Shown piece after piece: positions 8,902-18,576 of a stretch of DNA of 64,000 nt. Positions within the stretch are counted from its first letter, which is position 1, and each line of letters begins with the position of its first letter. Source of the DNA: Halobacteriales archaeon YIM A00013 (GTDB taxonomy: Archaea; Halobacteriota; Halobacteria; Halobacteriales; Haloarculaceae). The notes under the pieces are model-generated. The model did no database searches and had not been told where the DNA came from. It worked only from the letters and a program-made list of their open reading frames with translations. A program made the translations under genes and the position numbers. The DNA is taken from contig JAKCFM010000003.1 in assembly GCA_025041195.1 (NCBI GenBank), forward strand, positions 124,001 through 188,000, read 5' to 3'.

Positions 8902-11784
8902 TCAGTAGTCGTCGATGCCTGCCTGATGGGTCTGATCGCTATCTTCGGCGAAGACGTTCGGACTGAACTCAAGGTCTAGCACGTCTTTCGTTCGCCCGAC
9001 AGCGAGGTCACGGGCGAGTTCCCAGTCCTCGTGGTCATGCGGGAGCACCTGCAGAAGCGCCTTGAGCGTCGCTTTGAACGTTGAGTCCGTGCCGAAGTTT
9101 CGCTCACGGAGCCAGTCACAACAGGCGCTTTCGCCTTGGACATCGTAGACGTGTATCGCGGCATGAACCTTGTCTAGTGCCAGGCCGAACGAGAGGTCGT
9201 CGGGATTCACCGGGGTGCGACTGGACCGGTTCTCGGGTTTTTCGTTGATATTCTGGACGCGGCCTGTGTGGTCGCGCAGTTTAATGTCGCCGCGACTCTT
9301 CCGCCACGTCTTGGTGCTGCGCTTGATATCGTCGATATCGACGCCGATACCGAGGCCTAACTGTCTGCCCTCGTCGTAGGAGAACGTCTCTGCCTCGTGT
9401 ACCAGCCAACAGAGAACGTACCATTCGGTAACATCATCAAGGTCGTTTATCCCCTCAACTTCAAGGTACTCGTCAACGAGAACCTGTGTCACCGCCTCGC
9501 GGGCCTCTTCGAGAGCACGTCGCGGTTTGACTTCGTTGTCCTCGTCGTCAACAACTGGGTAGGCATCAGCGAATACGCGTAGTGTCGGCCCGAACGCGCT
9601 GATGATGACATCAGTCTTCGTGAGACTCAAACCTGAGTCGATGAGGTTGCGGGCGGCTTCCTTCGCAGCGCTTCGAGTGTCTGTCTTAACGTCCGTCCAG
9701 AGGGTAGGGATTGCGTTTTCAGGATCTCGTTCCTCGTGGGGCTTTCGACCGGTCAAGAGTAGCGTGCTGTCAGCCGAGGCACTTGTCCGCATCCCGGCCC
9801 GCTGAGGCATCTCGCTCGTAATTGGGTGGGTAGATGTGATAGTGAACCCAGAGTTGATGAGCGACATAGTCAGAGTGTCCCAAGCGTCTGTTTCTTTGTG
9901 TGTAAACATCACCGTCATTACACCACCAGATTCGAGAACCCGGTAGAGTTCGGAGAAAATATCGCTCATCTTCTGCTCATAGTAATCATTAGCTAGTTTA
10001 CGCTTTGATGAACCGTTTCCTGCAACAGAGCTGAATCGATCAGGATTTGCTATAGCTTCATTTTCTTTATCTGTTAGGCTGTGTTGGAAAATATTGGGAA
10101 AAACTTCCTTCAATACTTCTCGCATCCAAACGTAGAATACATCAGATAATTCAGAATACATAATACTACTGTAGTAGGGGGGATCAATTACAACAGCATC
10201 AATACTGTCGTCATCATGTGGTAAAGATGCTGTATCACCCACACTCATATTTGCTGAATTGCTTCTTTCAGGTAAATAATTAACCAACTCTTTATAGGAA
10301 TTATATATCTTCTCAAGATATGAGAGAAAGTCAACGCCCCCTTTTGAGATATTTGTATCAACAAATATCCGCTTGAAGGCATAATTTTGGGATTTGAACA
10401 TTTGGCTGGGATATCCTTTGCTTGTATCCCAAGGAGTAAGCCGTGAATTTCGATCTACTAACTTGCTGATGGTGAGCGTTAGTAGAGTTAGAATGGCTTC
10501 GGTAGTGTTAGTATCGTATTCCTCGCTAATCTGGGGTCGATAGTAGTTAATTGCATCAATATACTCATAATTAGAGATTAATTGGCGTGGAGAGAACATA
10601 TCTCTCCATTCATTCATTCCGTAATTATGGAGTTCAGATGTTTTGTTGCCTTCTGGGATAGGCGTTGAGAGAAAGGAAGACAGAGTGAAATCAGAGTTAT
10701 TTCGATGCTGGGCTTCTTTAGCGGCTTCACGGTCTTCTACTTCCGGTGACCGAAAGCCATGGCTACCATTGCTCTTGAGATATCGAACACAGTAAATATC
10801 GTAGTTGAATTCACCTTTATTCAATCGTCTTCGAACTTCATCGTCTTCAGTGACAACATGACAGTTCAGGCACTCTGTATCCCCCCCACGAGAGACAGGA
10901 CCATTATTCGGGTCAAATCCTTCCAGATCTTCGTCATCCGGATCAACAATTACATTGTAATCAACTGACTTATCATCCTGAATCTCGGGACGAACAACTA
11001 CTCGAATGCCATCACTTCGAGTTCGTATCCACCACTTTGGTACCAATGGAATATCAGATCCACACGAGTTACACTGAATATTGTAAGTAGATACATAATT
11101 TATTGGCGTTCTATTATTTCGTTGACCTGGGAAGTACTCCTCTATATTCGACTTAGCTCGCTTGTTTACTTTTTCTGCCCAGTATCTCACTTCAGTTTCT
11201 ATATCGCCAACCTTCGGGGCATACTCCAACATTACCTTGAGGATAATAGATGGAACAGGATTTAGCTCATTTACATGAGTCGGTAGACCGTATCTGAGTG
11301 ACTCATAAGGAATGACTCCACCACCAGCAGTTGGATCCAATACCTCTGGAAGGTTTCCACCCCATTGATCTCGCAGCCTCTCTTGAATCTCTTCTATTTC
11401 ACTCTCGGTCGGAGAGAGAGTAAACGGCCGTGGGTATCCATAGTGACTTGCTAAGTTCCCACTCCGTTTGTTCTCTGTTGCTTTCTTACGTTCTACATAT
11501 TCGCTGAGACTCCCATCAATCTCTTTGTTTGGCCCAATCTGCATCCAGCGAAGTAGGTCATCGGTGTCAGTTCCTTTTGGGAGGACCGATGCAAGGATTG
11601 CTAACCTGGAAGCAGGAGTAGGTCGGCGTGCGAACCAAGGATGAAGATAACGATGAGGGGGGAGATACTGCGGATTCGCCTCTCGAAGATTTTCGATACC
11701 AACTACCTTCAGCGGAAGTTTCCCTTCAATAGCGAGTGGTTTCAAAGACTCTTTATCTGAGTTCTGAGTTGGTTGTTTACTCAT
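8902..11784 (-). CDS. DUF1156-type DNA adenine methyltransferase
   Basis: A 960-aa protein. The N-terminus has the DUF1156 signature (PLKVVGIENLREANP, HRYLHPWFARRPTPASR). The SAM-binding motif LDPTAGGGVIPYES lies near residue 150, a zinc-finger-like pair of CxxC motifs (CNSCGSD and CLNCHV) lies in the insert, and the catalytic DPPYYSS motif near residue 535 fits an N6-adenine or N4-cytosine amino-methyltransferase with the two motifs widely separated. It should modify host DNA as self-marking for the cassette. It starts 1 bp from the stop of the upstream accessory gene. About 9950-11784 (N-terminal two thirds) is clearly AT-richer, while the last ~1 kb and all the other operon genes are GC-rich, so this gene looks like a recombinant mosaic. 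Confidence 0.85.
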   Translation of the reverse strand: MSKQPTQNSDKESLKPLAIEGKLPLKVVGIENLREANPQYLPPHRYLHPWFARRPTPASRLAILASVLPKGTDTDDLLRWMQIGPNKEIDGSLSEYVERKKATENKRSGNLASHYGYPRPFTLSPTESEIEEIQERLRDQWGGNLPEVLDPTAGGGVIPYESLRYGLPTHVNELNPVPSIILKVMLEYAPKVGDIETEVRYWAEKVNKRAKSNIEEYFPGQRNNRTPINYVSTYNIQCNSCGSDIPLVPKWWIRTRSDGIRVVVRPEIQDDKSVDYNVIVDPDDEDLEGFDPNNGPVSRGGDTECLNCHVVTEDDEVRRRLNKGEFNYDIYCVRYLKSNGSHGFRSPEVEDREAAKEAQHRNNSDFTLSSFLSTPIPEGNKTSELHNYGMNEWRDMFSPRQLISNYEYIDAINYYRPQISEEYDTNTTEAILTLLTLTISKLVDRNSRLTPWDTSKGYPSQMFKSQNYAFKRIFVDTNISKGGVDFLSYLEKIYNSYKELVNYLPERSNSANMSVGDTASLPHDDDSIDAVVIDPPYYSSIMYSELSDVFYVWMREVLKEVFPNIFQHSLTDKENEAIANPDRFSSVAGNGSSKRKLANDYYEQKMSDIFSELYRVLESGGVMTVMFTHKETDAWDTLTMSLINSGFTITSTHPITSEMPQRAGMRTSASADSTLLLTGRKPHEERDPENAIPTLWTDVKTDTRSAAKEAARNLIDSGLSLTKTDVIISAFGPTLRVFADAYPVVDDEDNEVKPRRALEEAREAVTQVLVDEYLEVEGINDLDDVTEWYVLCWLVHEAETFSYDEGRQLGLGIGVDIDDIKRSTKTWRKSRGDIKLRDHTGRVQNINEKPENRSSRTPVNPDDLSFGLALDKVHAAIHVYDVQGESACCDWLRERNFGTDSTFKATLKALLQVLPHDHEDWELARDLAVGRTKDVLDLEFSPNVFAEDSDQTHQAGIDDY

Positions 11785-11785
11785 G

Positions 11786-12427
11786 TTAGATGTGGTCAGT
11801 TAGTAACGTTCGCAGCGCTTTCTTGCCGTTCGGTGAAGACGGAGATCGACACTTCGCGTGCCAGTAGTAGCACTCTTCATCACTCATCCGCGCGATACCG
11901 CGGCAGAACGCCCGCATCCGGTCGACACGCTGAATCGGCTTCACACCGAGAAACTCCAGAGCGAGACGGATACCGACCGTCTCCGGAAGGAACACCTCAG
12001 CATTGCCTGTGGTCGTGACGACCGACTCGTCGAGATCAGCGCCATGGAGTGTCTCGCGCACCGGTGGAAGAGTCGCGCGTAGGCGACTCCCGGACAAGCG
12101 AGAGATCTTCACCGCTGTCCAGTCGTCCCACTCCCATCGATCGACTTCGGGATCAGCCGACGCTCCGAACACTGTTTCGAACGATTTAGTCACGAACCCC
12201 CGGTTTGGATTCCTGCGCTGATACCGATCACGACGGGCGTCGGCCTGATCTTCCGGGAGTAGTTCGTACAGTGTTAGCGACGCACCATCGACATCGTCGC
12301 GACGTTCGAGCGCGAACGTCGGTCGACCCCCGTACACGCTGCTTCCAAAACGACCAGCAGCGAAGGCGTCACTCTTGGCTGGAGCCGACGTCACTGAATC
12401 GCCGTTGAGTGTTGGATGTGAGGTCAT
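11786..12427 (-). CDS. Small accessory protein of defence cassette
   Basis: A 213-aa hydrophilic protein sandwiched between the DUF499-type ATPase (stop of that gene overlaps this start by 4 bp) and the methyltransferase (1 bp gap), so it is certainly part of the operon. It has no membrane segment and no known catalytic motif. The C-terminal block CRGIARMSDEECYYWHAKC with clustered Cys, His and Trp is the most distinctive stretch and could be a binding module. Cassettes of this kind in haloarchaea and bacteria often contain a short uncharacterised protein at this position (DUF3780-like or DUF7680-like); I cannot decide which family it belongs to. Function unknown. Confidence 0.75.
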   Translation of the reverse strand: MTSHPTLNGDSVTSAPAKSDAFAAGRFGSSVYGGRPTFALERRDDVDGASLTLYELLPEDQADARRDRYQRRNPNRGFVTKSFETVFGASADPEVDRWEWDDWTAVKISRLSGSRLRATLPPVRETLHGADLDESVVTTTGNAEVFLPETVGIRLALEFLGVKPIQRVDRMRAFCRGIARMSDEECYYWHAKCRSPSSPNGKKALRTLLTDHI

Positions 12428-15400
12428 GAGTGGAGCTCTGCGGGAACTTCGACGGGCCCTCGACCTTGAACTTTCACGTTGATACTGGTCTGTCCGAGTT
12501 CTTCTCGGAGTTCAGCGAGTACGTCGTCTTCGGCGTCTGTAATCGGTTTTGGTTCGTCCAGATCTACTCGGAACTTGAGTTCGACCCGTGACGCGCCGTC
12601 AAACGAATCGGGTTGGTTGGTGACGCGGGAGAACTCATCAACGCCGCCTGTAAACTGCGCCTGATACGTCGCGCCGCCCGACGATTCCGTCTCGTATCGC
12701 ATTCGTACAGAGACGTTCTCAGCCAGATCCTTGAACACTTGGCGTTGAGCGATGAACGACCCCTTCGACAGTTGATCCTCGCCCCCAACTTCGATCGTAA
12801 CCCGATCGATACCGGGTGTACCCCCCGACGCAGCCTTTCCGAGTGCGTGGGTTCGTACCTCATTGAATGATCGGGAGGCGGCCATCAAGCTCGTCGCACG
12901 CTCCCAGTCGTTCGGCTGGGCACAGTCGGCACAGAGTCCACGCGGATTCAACTCGTTCTGACTCCCAACACTCGTTCCACAACTGGCACACTCATGTTCA
13001 ATATCCGGCTCGTGTTTTGAACAGAAGTCTCCTTCCTGATCGACTTCGACATCACAGCCTTCCGTTGCACACAGTATCTCCTCTGTCTCCGGCGGACGGA
13101 TGGTATCGTGATGAACATCGAGAAGAGCATTGATGTCGGTATAGACGACGTATTCGTCACCTATCTTCACGTCTGAGTCTCGAACGCTGGTTCGGACATC
13201 GATGGATTCCGAGAGCGGATTCGCCTTCCGCCAATTCTCCGGCCGATCATCCTCGTCGCCGTCCCAGTAAGCAAGTCCATCCTCACCAGCTATGCTATCC
13301 CAGTAACTGTAACCGGCGTCGTCGACCATCTTGGCCACCGTCTTACGCACCGGCTTCGTGTTGAGGAGATACGGAAGACCTGGCTTCTTCGCGAACTGCG
13401 TGACCAACTGCTCGGTGGTCATACTGTCTTGTGTCTGCTGCCAGAGCTTCTGCGTGAAGAACGCGACGCCCTTCGGGCCGGCGTCGGCACGGATCAGCCG
13501 GTCTTCGAGCGTCTCTTCGACAGCGTTGACGAGCGTCGTCCCACCGTTCGCTTCGGTGGCGTTGATCGCCAAGTGGGTTAGGCCGTCGCGATCGACGTAG
13601 TACAGGTGCCGATAGACGCCACGGACGAGCTCGCCTAGGAGTCCGTGTGTCTGGTCCCGTCGTTCGCGAAGCTCCACGATCTGTTCATCGGAGAGATCAG
13701 CTGTCTGCTGGGAATCATCTAGTAGCGCCTCGATTGCCTCAAGCTGACGTGCCTCATCGATAGTACTCTGGATGCGTTCGTGGTCGGGGGCAAGGAAGAG
13801 AACATAGTTCTTGTAGACCCGACTCTGGGTCTCACCGCCGTGCTTAGACGCAGACTTCTGATACAGCGTCTGTATTTTCTCCGGAACCTCGCTACCGCCA
13901 TCGGAGACAGGTGCGGTGTCCATGTGCATCACTGCGAGTTGTGGCTTGGACATCGTATCCCGGAGATCTGCCGGCGATTCTGGGAAAACGACGGTTTTGA
14001 AGCCACCAGTTCCGATCTCGGAATTCTCCAACCGCGATTCGAATCGATTGCGGGCACGCGCGTCAGGCGTGTTGTCTACACGCTGATCGATGATTCGGAT
14101 GAGATTTGGGTCGGACTTGAATCGAACACGCTCCTCATCGTAGAGGTAATAGCACGCAACGTTCATGTCCCCACCTGCGAGGGCTTCGAGGGTTGAGTCG
14201 TAGTTGTCGAAACGGATCTCTGGATGTCCAAGTGCAGCATTCATCTCTGCCCGTGTGAGTCCAGTAGCCTGTTCGCCGTAGGCAAGGCTGTGCCAGAGCA
14301 CAGTCGTCGTGAGGTGACTAGCCAGCGGTGGAATTCCCTTCCCAGTCCACTTGCGGTCTTCTAGCTGTGCGTGCGCGGTGTCGTCCTCGCTGTAGATGTC
14401 GGCTGACACAGCTGCACTCAGGTCAACGAACTCGAAGAGCGTCTCCCGGAGCGTCGAATCGATACTCCCATCAGGCGCGTTGTCTGCTGGAGTGAGGTCA
14501 TACAGACGAATCCAGTGCCGCTCGTAGTGAGCTGGTTGGTGATTCCAGAGGTAGTAGACGGCACGAGCGAGAAGCTTCAGCGCCCCACGGGTTCGCTGGA
14601 ACTTGGGGATTGTATCGATTTTTTCAGTGAGCGTATCGATGATCGTCGGATGGAAGGGATACTCTCGCTCCAGTCGATCGACGAAGCTTGCGTCAGTCGC
14701 TTCCTGGGGGAACTGCCGGTCGCTATCAGCATACAACTGGAAATACGATGCTGACACTGCTTCTGCCTGCTCGTGATTAATCTCCTCGAAGAGACGGTGT
14801 TGGAGAACCTGCCCCACCTCATTTTCGGATGTCGGTGTGACCGTCTTGTGTTGACGGCGGCCGATCTGATTGAGTTCGTCAATAAGCGTTCGAACCTCCT
14901 CCGCTTCCTCTTCGAAGGCAGTGTCAGCAATACTATAGACTACCGTGACGTTGTCGACATCAGACGCAGTCTCAAGAAGAGAGAGGATGAAACTCAGTGT
15001 CTGACTGGCGAGTGTTGCGGTCCCAACTTCGACGGCAGATGCTGCCTCGAGATAGGCTGCAATCTCATCGACAAGGATGAGTGCGGGATCGTCGCCGAGA
15101 TCGAAGAGACCCTTCAGCGTGTTTCCGCCAGGAGCGTTGCGCTCTTGGTCATACTCTTTGAGATATTCGTATCCATCGAGCCCGTACAATTGGTAGGCGA
15201 TTTCACCCCACATCGTGCGGGTATTCGGGGCGTTCGGATCCGTCCGATCACTCCGAGCGTTGCGAGCGTCAACATGCCCACCGACGAATACAGCAGTGTC
15301 GACTGACAATCCCTCGCGAACGGCATCCAGATATGCGTTGCCAACGGTATTCGCACTATCCACGAGATGCTGATCGAGGTTTTCGATGTCGACTGGGCTC

Positions 15401-15735
15401 GTTGCAAGATGATAGGAAGCGATAAGGTCGTGAGTCTTCCCGCCACCGAAGCGAGTATCTAAACAGAGGATACTGCTCGAGTAGCCACCATCTTCGTAGC
15501 CGCCACCAGCAAGGAATCGACCGGACAGATTAGTCAGTAGTGTTCGTAGCCCATCGGTAGGATACGTCATGTCGAAGAATTGCGTTGCGTCCCGGTAAAC
15601 TGGTGCAGCGTCATCACCCGAGTGAGCGACTGTCGCCAGGCTGGCTGCAAACTGATCCTCTTGGAGTGTACCATCGAGGACATCATCTCGGGGCGTACAC
15701 GCTTCGAATAGATTTGGGTATTCCCCGCTACTCAT
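12424..15735 (-). CDS. DUF499-type AAA+ ATPase
   Basis: About 1103 aa. I chose the start MSSGEYPNLFEACTPR at 15735 over an upstream Met at 15819 because the extension is low-complexity, shadows the preceding gene and is not typical of the family, and because 15735 gives an 8-bp overlap with the upstream regulator. Walker A is GGGKTHD (near residue 96) and Walker B is LILVDEIAAYL (near 220). Near residues 890-945 there are two zinc-binding clusters (CATEGCDVEV with FCSKH, and CASCGTS with CADCAQ). DUF499 proteins are large P-loop ATPases that accompany DUF1156 methyltransferases and helicases in predicted defence cassettes; ATP-driven sensing or DNA translocation is likely but unproven. Confidence 0.85.
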   Translation of the reverse strand: MSSGEYPNLFEACTPRDDVLDGTLQEDQFAASLATVAHSGDDAAPVYRDATQFFDMTYPTDGLRTLLTNLSGRFLAGGGYEDGGYSSSILCLDTRFGGGKTHDLIASYHLATSPVDIENLDQHLVDSANTVGNAYLDAVREGLSVDTAVFVGGHVDARNARSDRTDPNAPNTRTMWGEIAYQLYGLDGYEYLKEYDQERNAPGGNTLKGLFDLGDDPALILVDEIAAYLEAASAVEVGTATLASQTLSFILSLLETASDVDNVTVVYSIADTAFEEEAEEVRTLIDELNQIGRRQHKTVTPTSENEVGQVLQHRLFEEINHEQAEAVSASYFQLYADSDRQFPQEATDASFVDRLEREYPFHPTIIDTLTEKIDTIPKFQRTRGALKLLARAVYYLWNHQPAHYERHWIRLYDLTPADNAPDGSIDSTLRETLFEFVDLSAAVSADIYSEDDTAHAQLEDRKWTGKGIPPLASHLTTTVLWHSLAYGEQATGLTRAEMNAALGHPEIRFDNYDSTLEALAGGDMNVACYYLYDEERVRFKSDPNLIRIIDQRVDNTPDARARNRFESRLENSEIGTGGFKTVVFPESPADLRDTMSKPQLAVMHMDTAPVSDGGSEVPEKIQTLYQKSASKHGGETQSRVYKNYVLFLAPDHERIQSTIDEARQLEAIEALLDDSQQTADLSDEQIVELRERRDQTHGLLGELVRGVYRHLYYVDRDGLTHLAINATEANGGTTLVNAVEETLEDRLIRADAGPKGVAFFTQKLWQQTQDSMTTEQLVTQFAKKPGLPYLLNTKPVRKTVAKMVDDAGYSYWDSIAGEDGLAYWDGDEDDRPENWRKANPLSESIDVRTSVRDSDVKIGDEYVVYTDINALLDVHHDTIRPPETEEILCATEGCDVEVDQEGDFCSKHEPDIEHECASCGTSVGSQNELNPRGLCADCAQPNDWERATSLMAASRSFNEVRTHALGKAASGGTPGIDRVTIEVGGEDQLSKGSFIAQRQVFKDLAENVSVRMRYETESSGGATYQAQFTGGVDEFSRVTNQPDSFDGASRVELKFRVDLDEPKPITDAEDDVLAELREELGQTSINVKVQGRGPVEVPAELHS

Positions 15736-15970
15736 TGGAACCGTCCGTGTTGGAGCGGGTGGGCTTAGATACGATAACGAACTCCTCGTGCGTGCTGTTA
15801 TCAATAATCGCGTGGGCAATACCCTTGGATTCAGCGATATCGATTTTAATGGGATCTCCGACGCCAGTGTTGAACTTGTTGAGTTCGGGACCAGATAAAT
15901 TTACACGGCCGGATTTCCCAGTATTCTTTCCGATTGTTTTCCGAGTCATCTGGATAGTCTCACTATCCAA
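15728..15970 (-). CDS. AbrB/SpoVT-like regulator
   Basis: An 80-aa protein with the swapped-hairpin AbrB pattern (GKSGRVNLSGPEL, VGDPIKIDI), first gene of the methyltransferase-helicase operon and overlapping the ATPase start by 8 bp. Such proteins act as autoregulators or antitoxin-like DNA-binding proteins. An internal ATG at 15949 (MTRKTIGK) is an equally good start. With that start two palindromes (15952-15968 and 15982-15999) and a TATA-like ACTATACC would sit upstream at leaderless-promoter distance. The likely role is to keep the cassette under control, with autoregulation inferred from the palindromes. Confidence 0.6.
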   Translation of the reverse strand: MDSETIQMTRKTIGKNTGKSGRVNLSGPELNKFNTGVGDPIKIDIAESKGIAHAIIDNSTHEEFVIVSKPTRSNTDGSNE

Positions 15971-15999
15971 CCGGAATGGTATAGTCTTTACTTAGACTA
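15952..15999 (-). promoter_or_regulatory. Twin palindromes at cassette promoter
   Basis: Two perfect inverted repeats lie side by side at the 5' end of the operon: GGATAGT-CTC-ACTATCC (15952-15968) and TAGTCT-TTACTT-AGACTA (15982-15999). The second overlaps a TATA-like element (ACTATACC on the minus strand). They are plausible operators for the AbrB-like protein encoded immediately downstream. Binding is inferred, not shown. Confidence 0.45.
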
Positions 16000-16249
16000 A
16001 CTATGAGACCTCTCAATTCACGACGACCGCTGAGGGTACTGAGAACGATTATGCCACGCTCGTTACTGTGGCATCAATGATGCTAGCTACTGACACCCCA
16101 CGAGAACGGACGTGTATCTTTCCAAACTATTAAATATACATTCGGCATTTATATGAAAATTTTTTAATTTTTATATTAGGTATTGATATATAGATTATAT
16201 GATATGAAATGCTGATTGAGATTAATTCTTCCCCGATGGGAATTAGTGG

Positions 16250-16492
16250 GTGAACCCGCGCCCTCGTTCGTGACGCAATAACTTCATTCGAGGCCCGCTA
16301 CGACGACTTCACAGCGAACATGGACCCAGCGTTTACTGAGTACCGTTACGTCGTAGAGCGATCCAAGGAGGAGACAGTCGGCACAGTATGCGTCTGGGTC
16401 ACGAACGAGGTTGTACTCAGTTCTTTCCACATTGATATCTGCGGTTCTATTTTTATATATAAATGGAACATATGCTATGGTAATCTAATCAT
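16250..16492 (+). pseudogene. Fragment of an unidentified gene
   Basis: Within the 587-bp gap between the defence operon and the asparagine-synthetase-like gene one frame reads protein-like (RALVRDAITSFEARYDDF, AFTEYRYVVERSKEE, GTVCVWVTNE). It has an in-frame stop upstream and no good start, and it runs into AT-rich sequence. It resembles a decayed piece of a haloarchaeal gene. The rest of the gap (15971-16250) is AT-rich with no ORF and probably holds promoters for both flanking operons. Confidence 0.3.
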
Positions 16493-16557
16493 ATGAAATT
16501 TTGACAACGAACTCACTTTGCACTTAATTATATTATCTATTAATTCTATGTAGTATT

Positions 16558-18306
16558 GTGATATTCGCCCTTTACGACAATGCTGGTGTTGACATTGACG
16601 TATTCGATCGGTGTTTGTCGGTCCTTGACGACCGTGGACACGATGGAAAAGAAAGTATTGTCGACCGACCAATTGCAGTGGGGTACCAGCATTTCTATAC
16701 CGATACAAGAGAAGAGTGCTGTCGGCAACCCATAAGCGATACTGACACCATCATAGCCTTCGACGGCCGGATCGATAATAGACGAACACTCACTCGGAAA
16801 TTTAGCTATATCAACGACGATCTAGCTGCTGTCGAAATTTTCAAATGTCTGTTTGATTCAGTCGGCGAGCAAGCATTTCAGGAGATTGTTGGTCCGTTCT
16901 TCGCCCTCGCGTATGAAAAGGACACAGAGACGTTGGTATGTGGACGTGATACGATTGGACTCCGGCATATTTTCTATTGCTACACAGGTGAGCGATTCCT
17001 CATTGCCTCATCACCGGATGCGATTCTCAGAGCGATTGAGTCAACGCCAGATAGAGATGCTATCGCTGGCTATCTCTCCGAGAACGGGAAGTACGCTGGC
17101 TACACGTTCCACACCGAAATAGAGGCGCTCGATCGAGGTTCATTCCTCAGATATGATGGAGATACTGCTGAAGAGATCTCATACCACCAGTTCAGGTCAC
17201 AGCGCGAATACTCGCACGCACGCCCAGACCGATTTCGAGAGGCACTTGAGAGCGCTGTCTGCTCTCGAATATCACAATACAGTCGGCCAGGAGTTGCGCT
17301 AAGTGGTGGACGAGATTCGAACACCGTCGCTGCCGTGGTAGTCAACGACTGTGGCGCTACCCCCAGAACGTACTCACACGTTTCTAAAAATGAGTTTGAG
17401 TGCGAGCGCATTGAAACAGAAATGCAAAATATTGGGATTATGGATGAATTGTATTCTTTCGACTCGCACCGAATATGGATCGACGACTATGATTTCGACT
17501 ACGAGCGGTGTCTCGACTCGTACTCTTTTGGGCTTCCTGTCCTCGATCCATACCTGGCGATGCAGATCCAACTCTATGAACGCGCAGCGGAGAATGGCAA
17601 GGTTGTGCTAGATGGATTCGGGGGGAACTGTTTCGACGGAACTGGCTTGTTCTATTATGATTTGCTTCGTACCGGCCAACTCGGCCAGCTTGTCGATCGT
17701 GCCTATCGTGACGATGGAACCACGCTGGCGAATCTCTTCTCAGCCGTGCTCCCATCAATTACATCATTCACACCGAGTCCAGCTCACGAACCGTCGTGGC
17801 TTCAGTTCGATCCACCCAGCTCAGATGTTACGATGGACGTGAAATACCTTGAACAGCAGCTTATGCTGCGATTTCTGTTTAAACGGACGAAAAACCTGAT
17901 GCGCTTTCAGGCACAGCAAGCAGCTCGGAAGAATGGCATTGATCTTCGATTCCCACTGATGGATGAACGCCTCCATCGAGAGGTGCTGAAAATGCCTCCA
18001 GGTAGCCTGCGGAAGAGGGGACAGAGTAAAGGCCTATTCCTAGAAGCAGTGGATGGTCTACTCCCTCCAGAGATTGAATCGTTCGAGATCGGGATGGGTT
18101 TCGACCCGTTCCTCGAAGAAGGGCTAGAGAATTACGGGTATCCCTCTATCGAGAAAGATCTACAATCCCTTCACACAGACCGATTAGGAGTTGTGGACGG
18201 GAATGTCGTACGCTCGAAGGTCCTGAACTTAAGTACTTCACCAAGTCAATTGTGGAAACTGTTCACTATCGAGCGATGGCTTACCAAACATCAGAATGTT
18301 CCATAG
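16558..18306 (+). CDS. Asparagine-synthetase-like protein, possible RiPP cyclase
   Basis: A 582-aa protein starting with GTG. The N-terminal domain has the glutaminase-like fold order of asparagine synthetase B but lacks the catalytic Cys2 (it begins MIFALYDN), so it cannot hydrolyse glutamine in the usual way. The C-terminal ATP-pyrophosphatase domain is intact, with the P-loop LSGGRDSNTVA near residue 249. Loss of Cys2 with retention of the AMP-forming domain is typical of lasso-peptide macrolactam synthetases and other amide-forming relatives. A 42-aa ORF and an S9-family hydrolase follow on the same strand, an arrangement that fits cyclase, precursor and isopeptidase. The transglutaminase-like leader protease (B2) and RRE protein (B1) of lasso clusters are not visible here. 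It could also be an ordinary amidotransferase relative. Confidence 0.7.
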   Translation: MIFALYDNAGVDIDVFDRCLSVLDDRGHDGKESIVDRPIAVGYQHFYTDTREECCRQPISDTDTIIAFDGRIDNRRTLTRKFSYINDDLAAVEIFKCLFDSVGEQAFQEIVGPFFALAYEKDTETLVCGRDTIGLRHIFYCYTGERFLIASSPDAILRAIESTPDRDAIAGYLSENGKYAGYTFHTEIEALDRGSFLRYDGDTAEEISYHQFRSQREYSHARPDRFREALESAVCSRISQYSRPGVALSGGRDSNTVAAVVVNDCGATPRTYSHVSKNEFECERIETEMQNIGIMDELYSFDSHRIWIDDYDFDYERCLDSYSFGLPVLDPYLAMQIQLYERAAENGKVVLDGFGGNCFDGTGLFYYDLLRTGQLGQLVDRAYRDDGTTLANLFSAVLPSITSFTPSPAHEPSWLQFDPPSSDVTMDVKYLEQQLMLRFLFKRTKNLMRFQAQQAARKNGIDLRFPLMDERLHREVLKMPPGSLRKRGQSKGLFLEAVDGLLPPEIESFEIGMGFDPFLEEGLENYGYPSIEKDLQSLHTDRLGVVDGNVVRSKVLNLSTSPSQLWKLFTIERWLTKHQNVP

Positions 18307-18359
18307 CATAAAAACTTTGCTCAAATAGCTTTATTATTATGCACGTTAGATAGTGTACT

Positions 18360-18488
18360 ATGTCTGGAAAGGGCAACATTACGGAGCAAAAAGACGCCAA
18401 ACAGTACGATGAAAAGAAGAATACAACGTTCGGGCAGGTAACGGAAAAATACGGTCTGCTCAAGCGTCACCTTCCATCCTCAGATTGA
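18360..18488 (+). CDS. 42-aa peptide, candidate RiPP precursor
   Basis: A small ORF that is easily missed, 54 bp after the cyclase-like gene and 88 bp before the S9 hydrolase, all on the plus strand. The peptide is charged and hydrophilic (begins MSGKGNITEQKDAKQYDEKK; C-terminal part contains FGQVTEKYG and ends LPSSD). A TF-G boundary (T23-F24-G25) would satisfy the Thr at -2 rule of lasso leaders, but the resulting core has Glu at position 5 and no Asp/Glu at 7-9. A canonical ring would require the core to begin at T22 or T23, with E29 as acceptor. So precursor status is suggested by size and position only; it may instead be an unrelated small protein. Confidence 0.4.
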   Translation: MSGKGNITEQKDAKQYDEKKNTTFGQVTEKYGLLKRHLPSSD

Positions 18489-18576
18489 CGCTCCCTGCTA
18501 CAATCGAAACACAAGAGTAGTACTGTGTGGTAAGTTATATTACGGTCGGGAACTTGATATTTGCTCAGTTATCTAG

